Shown here: in pieces, positions 53,869 through 64,000 of the stretch | Layout of the letters: each line of letters begins with the position of its first letter | Numbering within the stretch: position 1 is the first letter of the stretch | Assembly: GCA_033675265.1 (NCBI GenBank) | Contig: JAUJYZ010001376.1 | Span: forward strand, 480,001 to 544,000 | Direction of reading: 5' to 3' | Length of the DNA stretch: 64,000 nucleotides | DNA from: Actinostola sp. cb2023 | Taxonomy: Eukaryota > Cnidaria > Anthozoa > Actiniaria > Actinostolidae | Translations under genes and position numbers: made by a program | The notes under the pieces: generated by a model | The model's database searches: none | What the model was told of the DNA's origin: nothing | What the model saw: only the letters and a program-made list of their open reading frames with translations

Positions 53869-56152
53869 ATGGCTGCAACACCTGTAAGTGCACTACATTA
53901 ACTCACCAATGACTTTTGTACTTAAATTTGTTTTCTTTGGGATTTGTTTTCATTTTCTTCAGTTAGCTGTTCCTTGCACTGAGTAAGGAAATTCAAATAT
54001 TCATCACACCACAAGAAAGACATAATTGACGATCTGAAAATGAATCGTGCTGTGAGGGCTTCAGAATTTGTTGCATCGGCTATGACAATCTCCTCGATAC
54101 ACAAAAATAGTCCGCAAAAATGAAGTGAGCTCGAAAGTGCTACGCGTAAGCTAATTTTGGGCCATGTAAACGTGCCACAAGAGACACAGTTGAAGTGTTA
54201 TTTAATTTGACAAACACGAGAGTCAATATTCGTTATCTCTTAATCGTTCAACAAAGTTTCTTTTTCTCATCAGTTGCGAGTTTTAATGAAATTCAAGAAG
54301 AATTCTAAATTAATTGATACATAATTTGCAATATTTTGTTAAGACTTCAGGACTGGTAAACTCACCGTGAATACGCTTCGCTCTGGTCAATCAGACATCA
54401 ATATTTTATGAACCTATCAAAATTAAATAAATAATTCCGTAAAGTTTTGTGGATCAAAATTGCCTCTTCATCTGCGAGAAGTATTTCACGTATTCAGACG
54501 TCTTTCTTGATGGTGTACTAAACCTGTTTGTTCCATTATTTTTCGTAGGTTTTTTATTCAAGTCAATAATCAATTACGATTCAATTAAGCACCGGAAACT
54601 AATGATCTGTCAAAACTGTTCGGTCGTAAGACTATCACAATATAAGTCTGCTAATTTTAGACTGACTGCCTTAAATACTACGTCAATAGGGTCTTACTTT
54701 CAAGTAACATCGATGCAGTGCTATTTACATTTTGTAAAGACGAAATTATTGTATTTCAAATGGTTTATCACGTGACATCACGGCGGCCATGTTGGTTCCC
54801 GATAACGAAGCTTCTTTCGTTTGTACTTATAAGTCTCCGTGGACTAATTGCAAACCAGCATTACATCCATAGACCTCCCAAGGCTAAGCTAAACACGGCA
54901 TGACGTCACTTTTCTATTTTTAGCTCCTAGCAAGTATTCTAGTTTTGATGGAGTTAAGTAAGAACCAGAATTACAGCATTACGCCCAGTCCCACTCCAAC
55001 CAGAGCTCCGTTACCAAGGAAACTTGAATTGCTTGTGAATATCCCTACAGTCAAAGTCAAAGTCAAACTGTACTGTCGCACTGGGTTCCATTTGATTGTT
55101 CTACCGGGGGGTCGTGTGAAGGCACCCTCAATGCCACAATATCAGATATATATGGTGAGTATTGCTTTTTGGGTACCCTGTGTCTGCCTAATCTAGGTGA
55201 TAAAATTAGGGCGTAGAAGACCGCAGACCGACAGTCGAGTTGTGTAGTATACCATATTTGCGCTTTTAATCGTTGATATGACAAGCATTATTTGCGCAAT
55301 TGATGGAGATGGAAATGAACAGAGGAAGCAAGCGCCACCTTACCAAATATGGAATGTTATTACCATATAAGGAATTAGCCGCAAGGAGGACGCAAACTAT
55401 GCAATGAACAGTCTCGTGTTTAAACATTCTTATTCTCTGTCTCATCAGGTAGATTTGAGCTTCAGTCATATGCGCCAAGCATCATCCGAATGAAGAACAT
55501 AGCAACTAAACGATACATTGGAATCAATAGCAAGGGACGAGTAATTTCTACTGTAAGTACGCGATACACAAACCCTTTCGATTCGCTTAAATCTGTAGTC
55601 AACTGAAAAAGAATTGGCTTGAAATGTAGAAATCATGAAGAGTGAGAAAGAATAGAATCAACTGGAATTTATGCAGTCAGCGGTCTCACACCTGAGAATA
55701 CGGTCCATCTCTAGACTTAATGTAATTTCCTACCTTTCCCAAGGGAGAGGAGCCTGGGAATGAGATCCTCATTAATAAAGCTTGTTGAACTTCAACTTTC
55801 CTTTCATTCTTAATAATTTGTTATTTTTACTTCTCAGAAGAAACCAACGAATGAAACTCTTCTCAAAGAAAGTCATCATGAGAACTATTATCATTCCTTT
55901 CGTTCTCACATCTATAAAAGCACATTATACCACATGGACAAGTACTGGTACCTGGCCATTAAGCAAAACGGAAAGATGAAGAACGCGAGAAGGGTTATTC
56001 CAACCCGACATAAGGCGTTTCAATTTCTGACTTTAGAAGATAGAACTTACAATCAAGCAAGTGAAAGACAGAAATTTGAAAACAGAGAAATCAAAAAAAT
56101 CATAGAAAAACTTCAGTCTTCATTTGATAGAAAAGAATTTTCAAATCAGTAG
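53869..56152 (+). CDS. Fibroblast growth factor (FGF) family ligand, 4 exons
   Basis: Secreted beta-trefoil ligand of receptor tyrosine kinases. Exons: 53869-53883 (MAATP only), 54924-55154, 55449-55552, 55838-56152 (stop TAG), about 221 aa. MAATP joins LLASILVLM to form a signal peptide. The core has KVKLYCRTGFHLIVLPGGRV, ELQSYAPSIIRMKNIATKRY, IGINSKGRV, ENYYHSFRSHIYKS and KYWYLAIKQNGKMK, matching FGF strands. The third exon is exactly 104 nt, the size and phase conserved across FGF genes, and it requires exon 2 to end in phase 1. As written exon 2 ends in phase 0. One base missing at the A pair 55119-55120 would restore phase and give a more FGF-like reading after GRV, so a 1-nt deletion is likely. 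The tail after about residue 185 is long and basic. Subfamily not assigned. Confidence 0.88.
53884..54923. other. FGF intron 1
   Basis: About 1 kb, intronic by the model. The ORF at 54449-54775 has no FGF or other family similarity. Confidence 0.45.
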
Positions 56153-57872
56153 AAGGCGAGCTGCATGGCGCACGTTAGTCGTGGTATACGTTAGTGAATG
56201 CGTCGATGGGAACCACTAGAAATGGATGAAAAAGGAGCGCTTTGGTGCCAAGAACTGCACTCGAAAGTTGTCAGTATATTTTAATATTACTAAGGACGAA
56301 ATGAACAACCTGTACAGAAACAAAAGCTCTAAAATTTTACAAAATTCAATAATTTCTGTTGGAATGAAATGAATGAAATGTGAGGTTCAACTTGGTCTTA
56401 GATTTACCGTCGTATTCTAAAGGTGAAATGTCCTTGTTTGACGATGCAAAGCAGACCAGCAAACAGCCATGTCATTCCACAATCAGGGTGCCGGCAAAGT
56501 TAGTAAACAAATAATCCATTTATAAATGTATCAGTTATATTCTACACCTCATTAATAATTCATGAGCAATTGATCCAACCAGGTTGGTTGAATCGGTCAC
56601 ATGCATGGATCTGTATAGCCTCCTCCGCATGCAACCCCTCTTCTGGGATCCCTTTGTTTTTCTGGGATCCCTGTGCGAGGCCGAAGGCCGAGAGGGACTT
56701 GGCCCCCAGTAAGACCATAAGATGTAAGTCACTGTAATCTAGCTATTCCGTCATTGTATTTTGCTTGTTTCATATATTTTCACTATTTGTTTGTTTCATA
56801 TAACTTCCGTTCCTCGCCTAATTTGTCATTTATATCTTGATTGTATCTTAGTTTTCACCGAGTTAATATATGTCAATAAAGACCTCACTGTACTTGTGGA
56901 GCGTTGGAGTTCGTATATTTCGTGGTTGGCACTAGTGTCCTCTAGTCTTCAATCCTAACGTCACTCCCCTCCCCTCGTCTCCAGTCTCCCTCTGCCCTCT
57001 TCGATGCAGCGCCACAGGAAACCCATCTGATAGAGTTTTAGTATTTTAGAGTTGCCTGCGGAGGAGGCTAGGATCTGTATCAGACCTAATCAGTTCTATA
57101 TCAGTGATATAGAACTGACACAGGTCATGCAAAGGTCTCATTTACTCGCATCATTGACCTTTGCATAGCACCGACAGCAAGCTGTGATTATCCTTACGGC
57201 TTCCTGTTTACGAATACAAAAGTTCTCTCCAATGTGGGATGACTTGATCTGCGCATGACAGTGACGTCAAAAGTACCTATACAAGAAAGTTCTGTAGTTT
57301 TCTTGTGTTATTTGCTTAGATTTCGTGTAATACTGTTTTAAATCAAGGTAAATTGGGATGGAGGTTTCGAAGCCATTTACAGCATTCGCGTCCGTGTTGT
57401 ATCAGAGATATATAGTTCCTCGCCTACGGCTCGGATCTATATCTACCGATACAATACGGCCGCTCATGCAGTAAATATCACTAATTTAATTAGTCGTCTC
57501 AATACTTTGTACAATATTGAATATAGATAGACAGATAGCAGTGTATATGAAACGTGACTAGTGCCAATATAATCAATAATAAATAGTAAAAAAGATGAAA
57601 GACAAGAGGAAAATAGAAATTGTATCATGTAAAAAAGCCGATAGGTAAATTGGGTCAAACCAGAACTTATTGAAGACTGTTAGATCCATGCCATAAATTA
57701 TGTATCGATCCTCGTTCAGAAGTCTTCGTAGTTTAGTAAGGTTCTTCGCCTTCATTTTCTTTCGCTGCATGATAGACTTTTATTTACAAATAACATGACC
57801 AGGGGCGGATCCGATATTATTTTTTTTAGTACGTGGAAATTTATTTTAGAACGCCGAAAAACAACCGTACTA
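56153..57872. other. 3' flank of the FGF gene
   Basis: AATAAA at about 56875 is a possible poly(A) signal. Short inverted words around 57085-57115 (ATCAG...CTGATATAGAACTGA) and 57405-57450 suggest small foldbacks. No gene. Confidence 0.4.
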
Positions 57873-58325
57873 AGGGTCAAATGTCGAAATCGTCATGTGC
57901 CGTACCTATTTGCAATTCGAGTCGACCCAAATATAACTAGACGCTTTACAAGCGTTCACTCGTGCCCTGCCGGCCAAAGGCCTGGGCACGAGTAATTAAG
58001 TTCGACAGGTTGAGTCAAACGTCGAACTTAATTCGGTCGAACTTAAACAAATGCAAATGAAAGTATAGTTGAGCATGCGCAGAAGAACGTACTGGAGAAT
58101 TGTGGGAAAATTTTATTAGTTCGGCACATCGGAAGAGCGCGCTCCGTCTGACTCAGTTGCCGCTCTAATGTCGCATAGTGCGACAGGCCCTGTCGAATTT
58201 ATTCCGCTGTCGAACTAAATAGAATCTGCCGCACCAAACTGAGTCAGACGCCGCTCTTTTGTAGAACTTTTTAATTCAACAATTAGGTACGGCACATGAC
58301 AGGTTCGACGTTTGACCACTGGCCT
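57873..58325. mobile_element. ~450-bp inverted-repeat element
   Basis: Left GGTCAAATGTCGAA and CATGTGCCGTACCTA; right TAGGTACGGCACATGAC and TTCGACGTTTGACC. Inside, GTCGAACTTAATT and inverted copies recur, as do CCGCTCT/AGAGCGC blocks. No transposase. Confidence 0.72.
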
Positions 58326-59244
58326 TACATGCGCGATAGACCGGAAGTAAAAGCTGTTCCGTGATTGAACGCTTTATTTCCCACCATTTGATGCCCAGAA
58401 TGGATGAAAATTGTATTTTCAAGCTTCTAGATTTCAATTTTTTCTGGGGGGGGCATGCCCCCATACCCTCTAGAAGAAGGAGCCTTACGGCCCCTTATTG
58501 GTGCCCCCCCTTGAAAATCTCTAGATCCGCCCCTGATGACATGGAATAACTTAGTTCCCAGGGTCCTCTCATTTTGCTTTGACAAAAAACGTTGACGCAA
58601 CGGGCGAACTGAAATGGATGATCTGAGATCAAGACGAATTCTGGGAAACCGAGGGTCTTTCGTTAGTAACCGATGTGAAATTCATTCATTCAATACAATC
58701 TGTCTAGCCTGAATATCAGCCGCCTCCTCTGGGTCAAAAAGTTATCAACGTTTTTTGAAATAGGTGTAAATACTAATCAATAAAAATGCTGAAAAACCTG
58801 TGGCCCCGAATATGGGTTTCAAAGAATATTATAGATTTCGCAGTGAAAACTCTGCTCGTTAATAGACGATTTTACAGTTCAGTACAATGGTTCCAAGTCG
58901 AGGTTGACGTTGATAAAATACAGTAAATGTATGAATATACAGTTACAACACTACTAAAGCTCGACTTGGAACATACACTAAACAGGTGGCGTTTGTGGCG
59001 TGGTGGCGTTTCGACACGTATCCACTGTGTTATGTTAGATAACTTGTTGGGCTACCTGTGCTTCAATGATCACAAAACAAAACAAATGTTGGGATTTGCT
59101 GGCTAAAATACACCCAACAGGGTGTGCAAACGATGCCAACATGTGTGGAGCAAAACACTTATATCACTGCTATTCCACCGTACCGCACGTACCCCTCGAC
59201 CCTTTCCTCCCTTTCGACCGCAAACACAATGACCATAGTGGTAA
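58326..59244. other. 3' flank of the channel gene
   Basis: Contains a GGGGGGCATGCCCCC word near 58446 that recalls 6390-6410, probably an element fragment. No gene recognised. Confidence 0.4.
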
Positions 59245-62200
59245 TTAATGGTTGATACTGACGACTCGATTCTTATTACGATTCCCAATGCACCAGAAAA
59301 TGATGAGATCTATGAATTCGCCCAGAGTGAGAATGCTACACCCAAAGCACAGCCCAAGAAAACCGCCCAAGTCACCTGGTAGATAAGAAGAATAAGCGTA
59401 AAATAAATAATACAAATAAATGTCGGTTCTTATAGAGCGCATTTCACTTATTGTCTCAATGCCCCGGGGGGGGGACTCTCCATAACAGTAGACGGGGGTG
59501 ATCGTCCTATCCCTTAGGGTATAAAATTCTACCATCTGCTATCCCTTAGGGGTGTTCAAAGAGTCTGCTATCCCTTAGGGATCATGCTATCCAAAAAAAG
59601 CCGGACTTGAAGACTGGATGACAGCACCATCAACAGTCACCAGAAGAGATGTGCTCGATGGCGGTGCCTCCGTAATTTAAAATTCAGGCTGTTGTTTTTG
59701 TTTTAACAATCCTCTACTAAAGCTTACACACCCAATGTGCTATTCTTAGGGGTAAATTTGCTGTTTAATGTGCTATCCCTTAGGGGATTTTACGATCACC
59801 CCCGGTTATCGGGAGACCCCCCCCCTAGGCTCAATGCGTCCTTCTGATCCGATGAAGACGTGTATGGCAGCCGAGCACCATTTGTGTTATGCCTTACAAA
59901 AGCAGCACCTTCCTGGACGGCGCTGTATCTACTTTTATTACGAAGAGTTCAACTGGTTCCCCCCCCCCCCCCGTTTCCTCTAAAGTGGTTTATACTCACC
60001 TACAAAGTCGTCCACGTCGTGCGCTGCAAGTTCTTTTTCTGTTTTCACTTCCAAAGATTTGAAAAACACCACGATGTACGTGCGAGTGGAAGGGACCTAT
60101 CATGACACACACCACGATGCGTGCGAGTGGAAGGGACCTATCATGACACACAAACACAAGACTCTTCAAGACACGTGCGAGTGGAAGGGACCTATCATGA
60201 CATACACATACAAACACTCTCTTCAAGACACGTGCGAGTGGAAGGGACCTATCATGACATACAAACACAAGACTCTTCAAGACACGTGCGAGTAGAAGGG
60301 ACCTATCATGACATACACAAACACAAGACTCTTCAAGACACGTGCGAGTGGAAGGGACCTATCATGACATACAAACACAAGACTCTTCAAGACACGTGCG
60401 AGTAGAAGGGACCTATCATGACATACAAACACAAGACTCTTCAAGACACGTGCGAGTGGAAGGGACCTATCATGACATACAAACACAAGACTCTTCAAGA
60501 CACGTGCGAGTAGAAGGGACCTATCATGACATACAAACACAAGACTCTTCAAGACACGTGCGAGTGGAAGGGACCTATCATGACACACAAACACAAGACT
60601 CTTCAAGACACGTGCGAGTGGAAGGGACCTATCATGACACACAAACACAAGACTCTTCAAGACACGTGCGAGTGGAAGGGACCCGTCATGACACACAAAG
60701 ACAAGACTCTTCAAGACACGTGCGAGTAGAAGGGACCTATCATGACATACAAACATAAGACTCTTCAAGACACGTGCGAGGGGAAGGGACCTATCATGAC
60801 ATACAAACACAAGACTCTTCAAGACACGTGCGAGTGGAAGGGACCTATCATGACATACAAACACAAGACTCTTCAAGACAGGTGCGAGTAGAAGGGACCT
60901 ATCATGACATACAAACACAAGACTCTTCAAGACACGTGCGAGTAGAAGGGACCTATCATGACATACAAACACAAGACTCTTCAAGACACGTGCGAGTGGA
61001 AGGGACCTATCATGACACACAAAGACAAGACTCTTCAAGACACGTGCGAGGGGAAGGGACCTATCATGACACACAAAGACAAGACTCTTCAAGACACGTG
61101 CGAGTAGAAGGGACCTATCATGACACACAAACACAAGACTCTTCAAGACACGTGCGAGTGGAAGGGACCTATCATGATACACAAAGACAAGACTCTTCAA
61201 GACACGTGCGAGTGGAAGGGACCTATCATGACATACAAACACAAGACTCTTCAAGACACGTGCGAGTGGAAGGGACCTATCATGACATACAAACACAAGA
61301 CTCTTCAAGACACATAGTAATAAACAAACCTTCTAGCATGCAAGTGTTTTCCAAATATTTCAGCTATCATAGGGTTGTCGAGTTTGTGTTTATCAATATC
61401 GTCCCATAAATGTTTGGAGGGAAAAGTAGATGTAGTCTTATCTGTCGTATACTGCACTTGTTTACAGGGCCGAGGGCAGTCGCTGCAGACTTCATGGCTG
61501 GAATTTGCAACTAGAATGCGTATAGAAAGCATTAATTAGCTAGTATTAGTGACTGTGCCGGGGTCTTGGTTCCATTATCGAAAACAGGGCTGTGGCTATA
61601 GGGTTGCAACGAAACGATGCAAATTAAGCGGAATTCAGTTGATGCAATGGAAGTCTAAAATCTTGTGCCCAACACTGCGAGGACACGTTGAAATTCCTGG
61701 AATACATCATTAATTTGAATAGTAAAATATAAGTCTGAAGTTTGAAACTCTGATTATTGATGATGACAACATGGTGCAAGTGATTCCTCGTGGTGGTGGC
61801 ATGTACAGTAATACTTACACCACTGCATAACTCACCGTGGTGGTGGCATACAGTAATACTTGCACCACTGCATAGCACACCGTGGTGGTGGCATACAGTA
61901 ATACTTACACCACTGCATAACACACCGTGGTGGTGGCATACAGTAATACTTACACCACTGCATAACACACCGTGGTGGTGGCATACAGTAATACTTACAC
62001 CACTGCATAACACACCGTGGTGGTGGCATACATGCAGTAATACTTACACCACTGCATAACACACCGTGGTGGTGGCATGGTGGCATACATGCAGTAATAC
62101 TTACACCACTGCATAACACACCGTGGTGGTGGCATACAGTAATACTTACACCACTGCATAACACACCGTGGTGGTGGCATATGGTGGCATACATACAGTA

Positions 62201-64000
62201 ATACTTACACCACTGCGTAACACACTGAAATCCTCTTTCCTCGACGAAGTCACAATCGGGAAACTTTGAAAAATACTCTGAAATAGAGGAATAGAGAATC
62301 ATAATCTTTATCATAATCATAATCTTTATTTATATAGAGAACGACCCAAAACGACGATTTGAAAGTTTAATACTGAATTAGTAAACTAGTTTAATAGTAA
62401 TCTGATGATTCAATTCAGTCAGTAAACTTGTAGAAAGTGACGTACAATGCTACAATCTCGGTCTTACCGTGTTTTGGAGCTGTAAGTATTTTGCACTTAC
62501 AAAGTTCTGTAAGTTTCTTCATTTGACACGTGTGCAAACATATGCTTTGTGAGTAAACTTTATAAGGTGATTCGCTGTTTTCTCTACACTCTGGATTATA
62601 GGGTTTGCCCAGTTTATGAAACTACAACATAACAATAAAAGACTTCTTTAATATATACCACATAAATATTGTCTTAGTAGTTAACAAATAGAACAGCTTT
62701 TTCCGTGCTCCGTTCAGTAATACAGCACGAAGGAAGTGACGAGAGCACGAAAGAAGTGTAGGGATGCAACGAGCCGTAGGCGAGTGCTCTCCACACTTCT
62801 TGGGTGCTCTCGGCACTTCCTGAGTGCTGTATTACTGAACGGAGCACGGAAAAAGCTGTTCTATTTGCTTTATTTTATAGAATGGTGAGAAAAAGGGCAA
62901 GAAAGTTGAGGATTCTGTTGTGTTTTTGAATAACATTTTAGCGAGTGAAGTGCGCGCGCTGCTGACGCCAGTTACGCCATCGAGCGCGCGCTTGGTTTGT
63001 TTTCTTCAGAATTTTGGTTCAAACCAAACAGCCGAAAAACAGCGTCATCAAACCGTGCTCCGTTCTCTGATACAGCACAGTTTTCAGCCAATCAGAGCGC
63101 GCGGATTGACTTGACTATATAATAATATACGATAAACAACATATGAATAACATCAAACTTAATTTGTCGCTGATGAAAACCAGACTTTAATTTCAAATGA
63201 TGATGATGACCGATCACGATGATGATAAGTTCGTGTGTGAAATTGATTATAAGAGGAGAAAGATTTGATGAAAATGTGATGATGAAGATTGATACAGATA
63301 CGGTGAGGATGTTCATGTTCATAAATAACGATGTTCAATATTTCCAAGGCCGTTTTATATTTGGCATCGGATTGGTCTTGATGGGCCCGGGGGGGCTCCC
63401 ATATATAAAGTGGTTGGGATGCTCGTCGTACCTTTTAGGGGTCCAGATCCACAATTTGGTACCTCTTTGGGTGTCACAAATCTAAAAGGACCACAAGAAA
63501 CTAAACCGGTACCTTATAGGGTGTTTGTCAGTAAATAAGATACCCGAGATAAGATAATGATAGCCGGAATGACAGTTAGAGCTTTTGTCACTTTAGAGTT
63601 GGTACCTTTTAGGGGTAAAAATTATTTGTTGCCACGCCCACCTGGGCAAGACTCAGGTACCTTTTAGGGGTCATTTTCAAAATTTTCAAAATTCCCCCCC
63701 CCCCCCCCCGGGTTGATGGGTCTAAATATCTAGAACTGCCATCGAGGTGGTAGTTACATGTTCAAGATGGCGGCTGCTATTATGATAATCAGCGGAGAAA
63801 CCGGTCAGACCGGTTATTATTAACCTAACCTTTTCTTTGGAGACTGAGAGTGTCAGAGTATAACCAGCTGATGAAATTGTGCCATGAATATCGACCGCTG
63901 GATAGTCGGTCTGTCCGTGGACCAGTACTTTAAATCCTCCGCTTTCATAGCTGAATAGTCCATAATACTCTTCTAGTTCGGCGTTTAATACCAAAGTCAG
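59245..64000 (-). CDS. DEG/ENaC (ASIC-like) sodium channel, 3' part, 5' end beyond the window
   Basis: Trimeric two-helix cation channel with a Cys-rich ectodomain. Exons (minus): 64000-63830 (edge), 62621-62468, 62277-62209, 61510-61326, 60096-60000, 59375-59245 (stop TAA). In order: LVLNAELEEYYGLFSYESGG, FKVLVHGQTDYPAVD and AGYTLTLSVSKEK; LGKPYNPEC and YSQSICLHTCQMKKLTELCK; FPDCDF and GFQCVTQW; VCSDCPRPCKQVQY and FPSKHLW; VFFKSLEVKTEKEL; then GDLGGFLGLCFGCSILTLGE, the TM2 with the GxS filter motif (GCS). Phases agree at every junction except that 61326 uses a weak donor (GTTTAT); the stronger donor after 61330 would leave a phase mismatch. TM1 lies outside. Gating ligand unknown: proton, peptide and mechanical gating all occur in the family. 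Two arrays of iterated splice sites sit in its introns. Confidence 0.9.
59463..59828. mobile_element. Element with G/C-run ends and CTATCCCTTAGGGG repeats
   Basis: GGGGGGGACTCTCC and GACGGGGGTGATCGT at the left face ACGATCACCCCCGG and GGGAGACCCCCCCCC at the right. The word GCTATCCCTTAGGG occurs four or more times inside. Lies in the last intron of the channel gene. Confidence 0.72.
60060..61318. repeat. 54-bp satellite carrying the channel exon's 3' splice site
   Basis: About 23 units, GACACGTGCGAGTGGAAGGG, ACCTATCATGACATACAAAC, ACAAGACTCTTCAA. On the minus strand each unit reads ATGATAG then GTCCCTTCCACTCGCACG, the same as the acceptor and first codons of the exon at 60096-60000. The unit next to the exon (about 60096-60145) also shares its CACCACGATG. 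54 nt is 18 codons, so the minus frame stays open for 343 codons. Confidence 0.93.
61785..62214. repeat. 45-bp satellite carrying the channel exon's 5' splice site
   Basis: About nine units of CGTGGTGGTGGCATACAGTA, ATACTTACACCACTGCATAA, CACAC. On the minus strand each reads TGTGTTATGCAGTGGT|GTAAGTATTACTG, which is the 3' end of exon 62277-62209 with its donor. Eight copies, counting the authentic one, keep GGTGTAAGT; the one near 61858 has GGTGCAAGT. The unit is 15 codons and reads in frame from the exon. Confidence 0.93.
62687..62868. mobile_element. Perfect-ended MITE in the channel gene intron
   Basis: AACAGCTTTTTCCGTGCTCC and its exact inverse bound arms of about 45 bp (GTTCAGTAATACAGCAC). 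GCACTTCC/GGAAGTG words recur inside. A related GTGCTCCGTTCTCTGATACA occurs near 63055, probably a fragment. Confidence 0.88.
62869..63375. other. Channel gene intron
   Basis: Intronic. A GATGAT-rich stretch at 63197-63300 gives short ORFs without similarity. No exon recognised. Confidence 0.4.
63376..63712. mobile_element. Element with G/C-run ends and GGTACCTTTTAGGGG repeats
   Basis: CCCGGGGGG at the left and CCCCCCCCCGGG at the right frame four copies of a GTACCTTTTAGGGG-type word. Same architecture as 59463-59828, with a different repeated word. Confidence 0.6.

Noticed and set aside
59500..59800. Telomere-like TTAGGG words
   Set aside because: The repeated word is CTATCCCTTAGGGG, spaced irregularly within an inverted-repeat element; not a telomeric array.
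60277..61308. 343-codon minus ORF of 18-residue repeats
   Set aside because: Product of the 54-bp satellite with no start context. Treated as an intronic array with iterated acceptors, not as a protein.

Overview
The window looks like animal nuclear DNA, most likely from an anthozoan cnidarian (coral or sea anemone). This is an inference. The genes are metazoan and split by GT-AG introns: a lysosomal beta-glucuronidase, an FGF ligand, a DEG/ENaC channel, two SR splicing factors, a rhodopsin-class GPCR and a BTB-BACK-PHR protein. The non-coding DNA is AT-rich and full of short inverted-repeat elements and satellites. No operon, CRISPR array, phage or viral gene was seen.

Layout. 1-600 is an 82-bp satellite. 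1607-24182 (+) is a 12-exon beta-glucuronidase (GUSB) gene. Its 15.8-kb intron 1 contains an intronless GPCR (13102-14181), a relic of a second GPCR copy, a pair of duplicated segments and a 30-bp satellite. 24623-25963 (-) is an intronless BTB-BACK-PHR gene, tail to tail with GUSB. 26.2-31.1 kb is a gene-free stretch with a nest of MITE-like elements sharing TAGAGTG ends. 31552-36749 and 38311-41132 (both -) are two tandem SRSF3-type genes with the same exon plan, including a 45-nt exon. The 5' intron of the first holds a 2.5-kb, 18-bp satellite. 45486-46226 (+) is an orphan ORF. 46.7-48.0 kb is an 83-bp satellite between two opposed copies of one MITE. 49.5-52.6 kb is a 20-bp satellite. 53869-56152 (+) is a four-exon FGF. 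59245-64000 (-) is the 3' part of a DEG/ENaC (ASIC-like) channel gene that runs off the right edge.

The most interesting pattern is at exon edges. Three tandem arrays each iterate a splice site together with adjoining exon sequence: GUSB exon 5 (114-bp units with acceptor, open in frame as 38-residue modules), a DEG/ENaC 5' splice site (45-bp units, in frame and Cys-rich), and a DEG/ENaC 3' splice site (54-bp units). All three unit lengths are multiples of three.

Single-base length changes in short homopolymers break GUSB twice and FGF once, while splice phases and catalytic residues are otherwise intact. Together with blended repeat sequence at 16.25-16.6 kb, this suggests residual consensus errors of a long-read assembly, although true pseudogenization is not excluded. 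Exon limits were derived by eye from reading frame, family similarity and splice signals; transcripts were not available.
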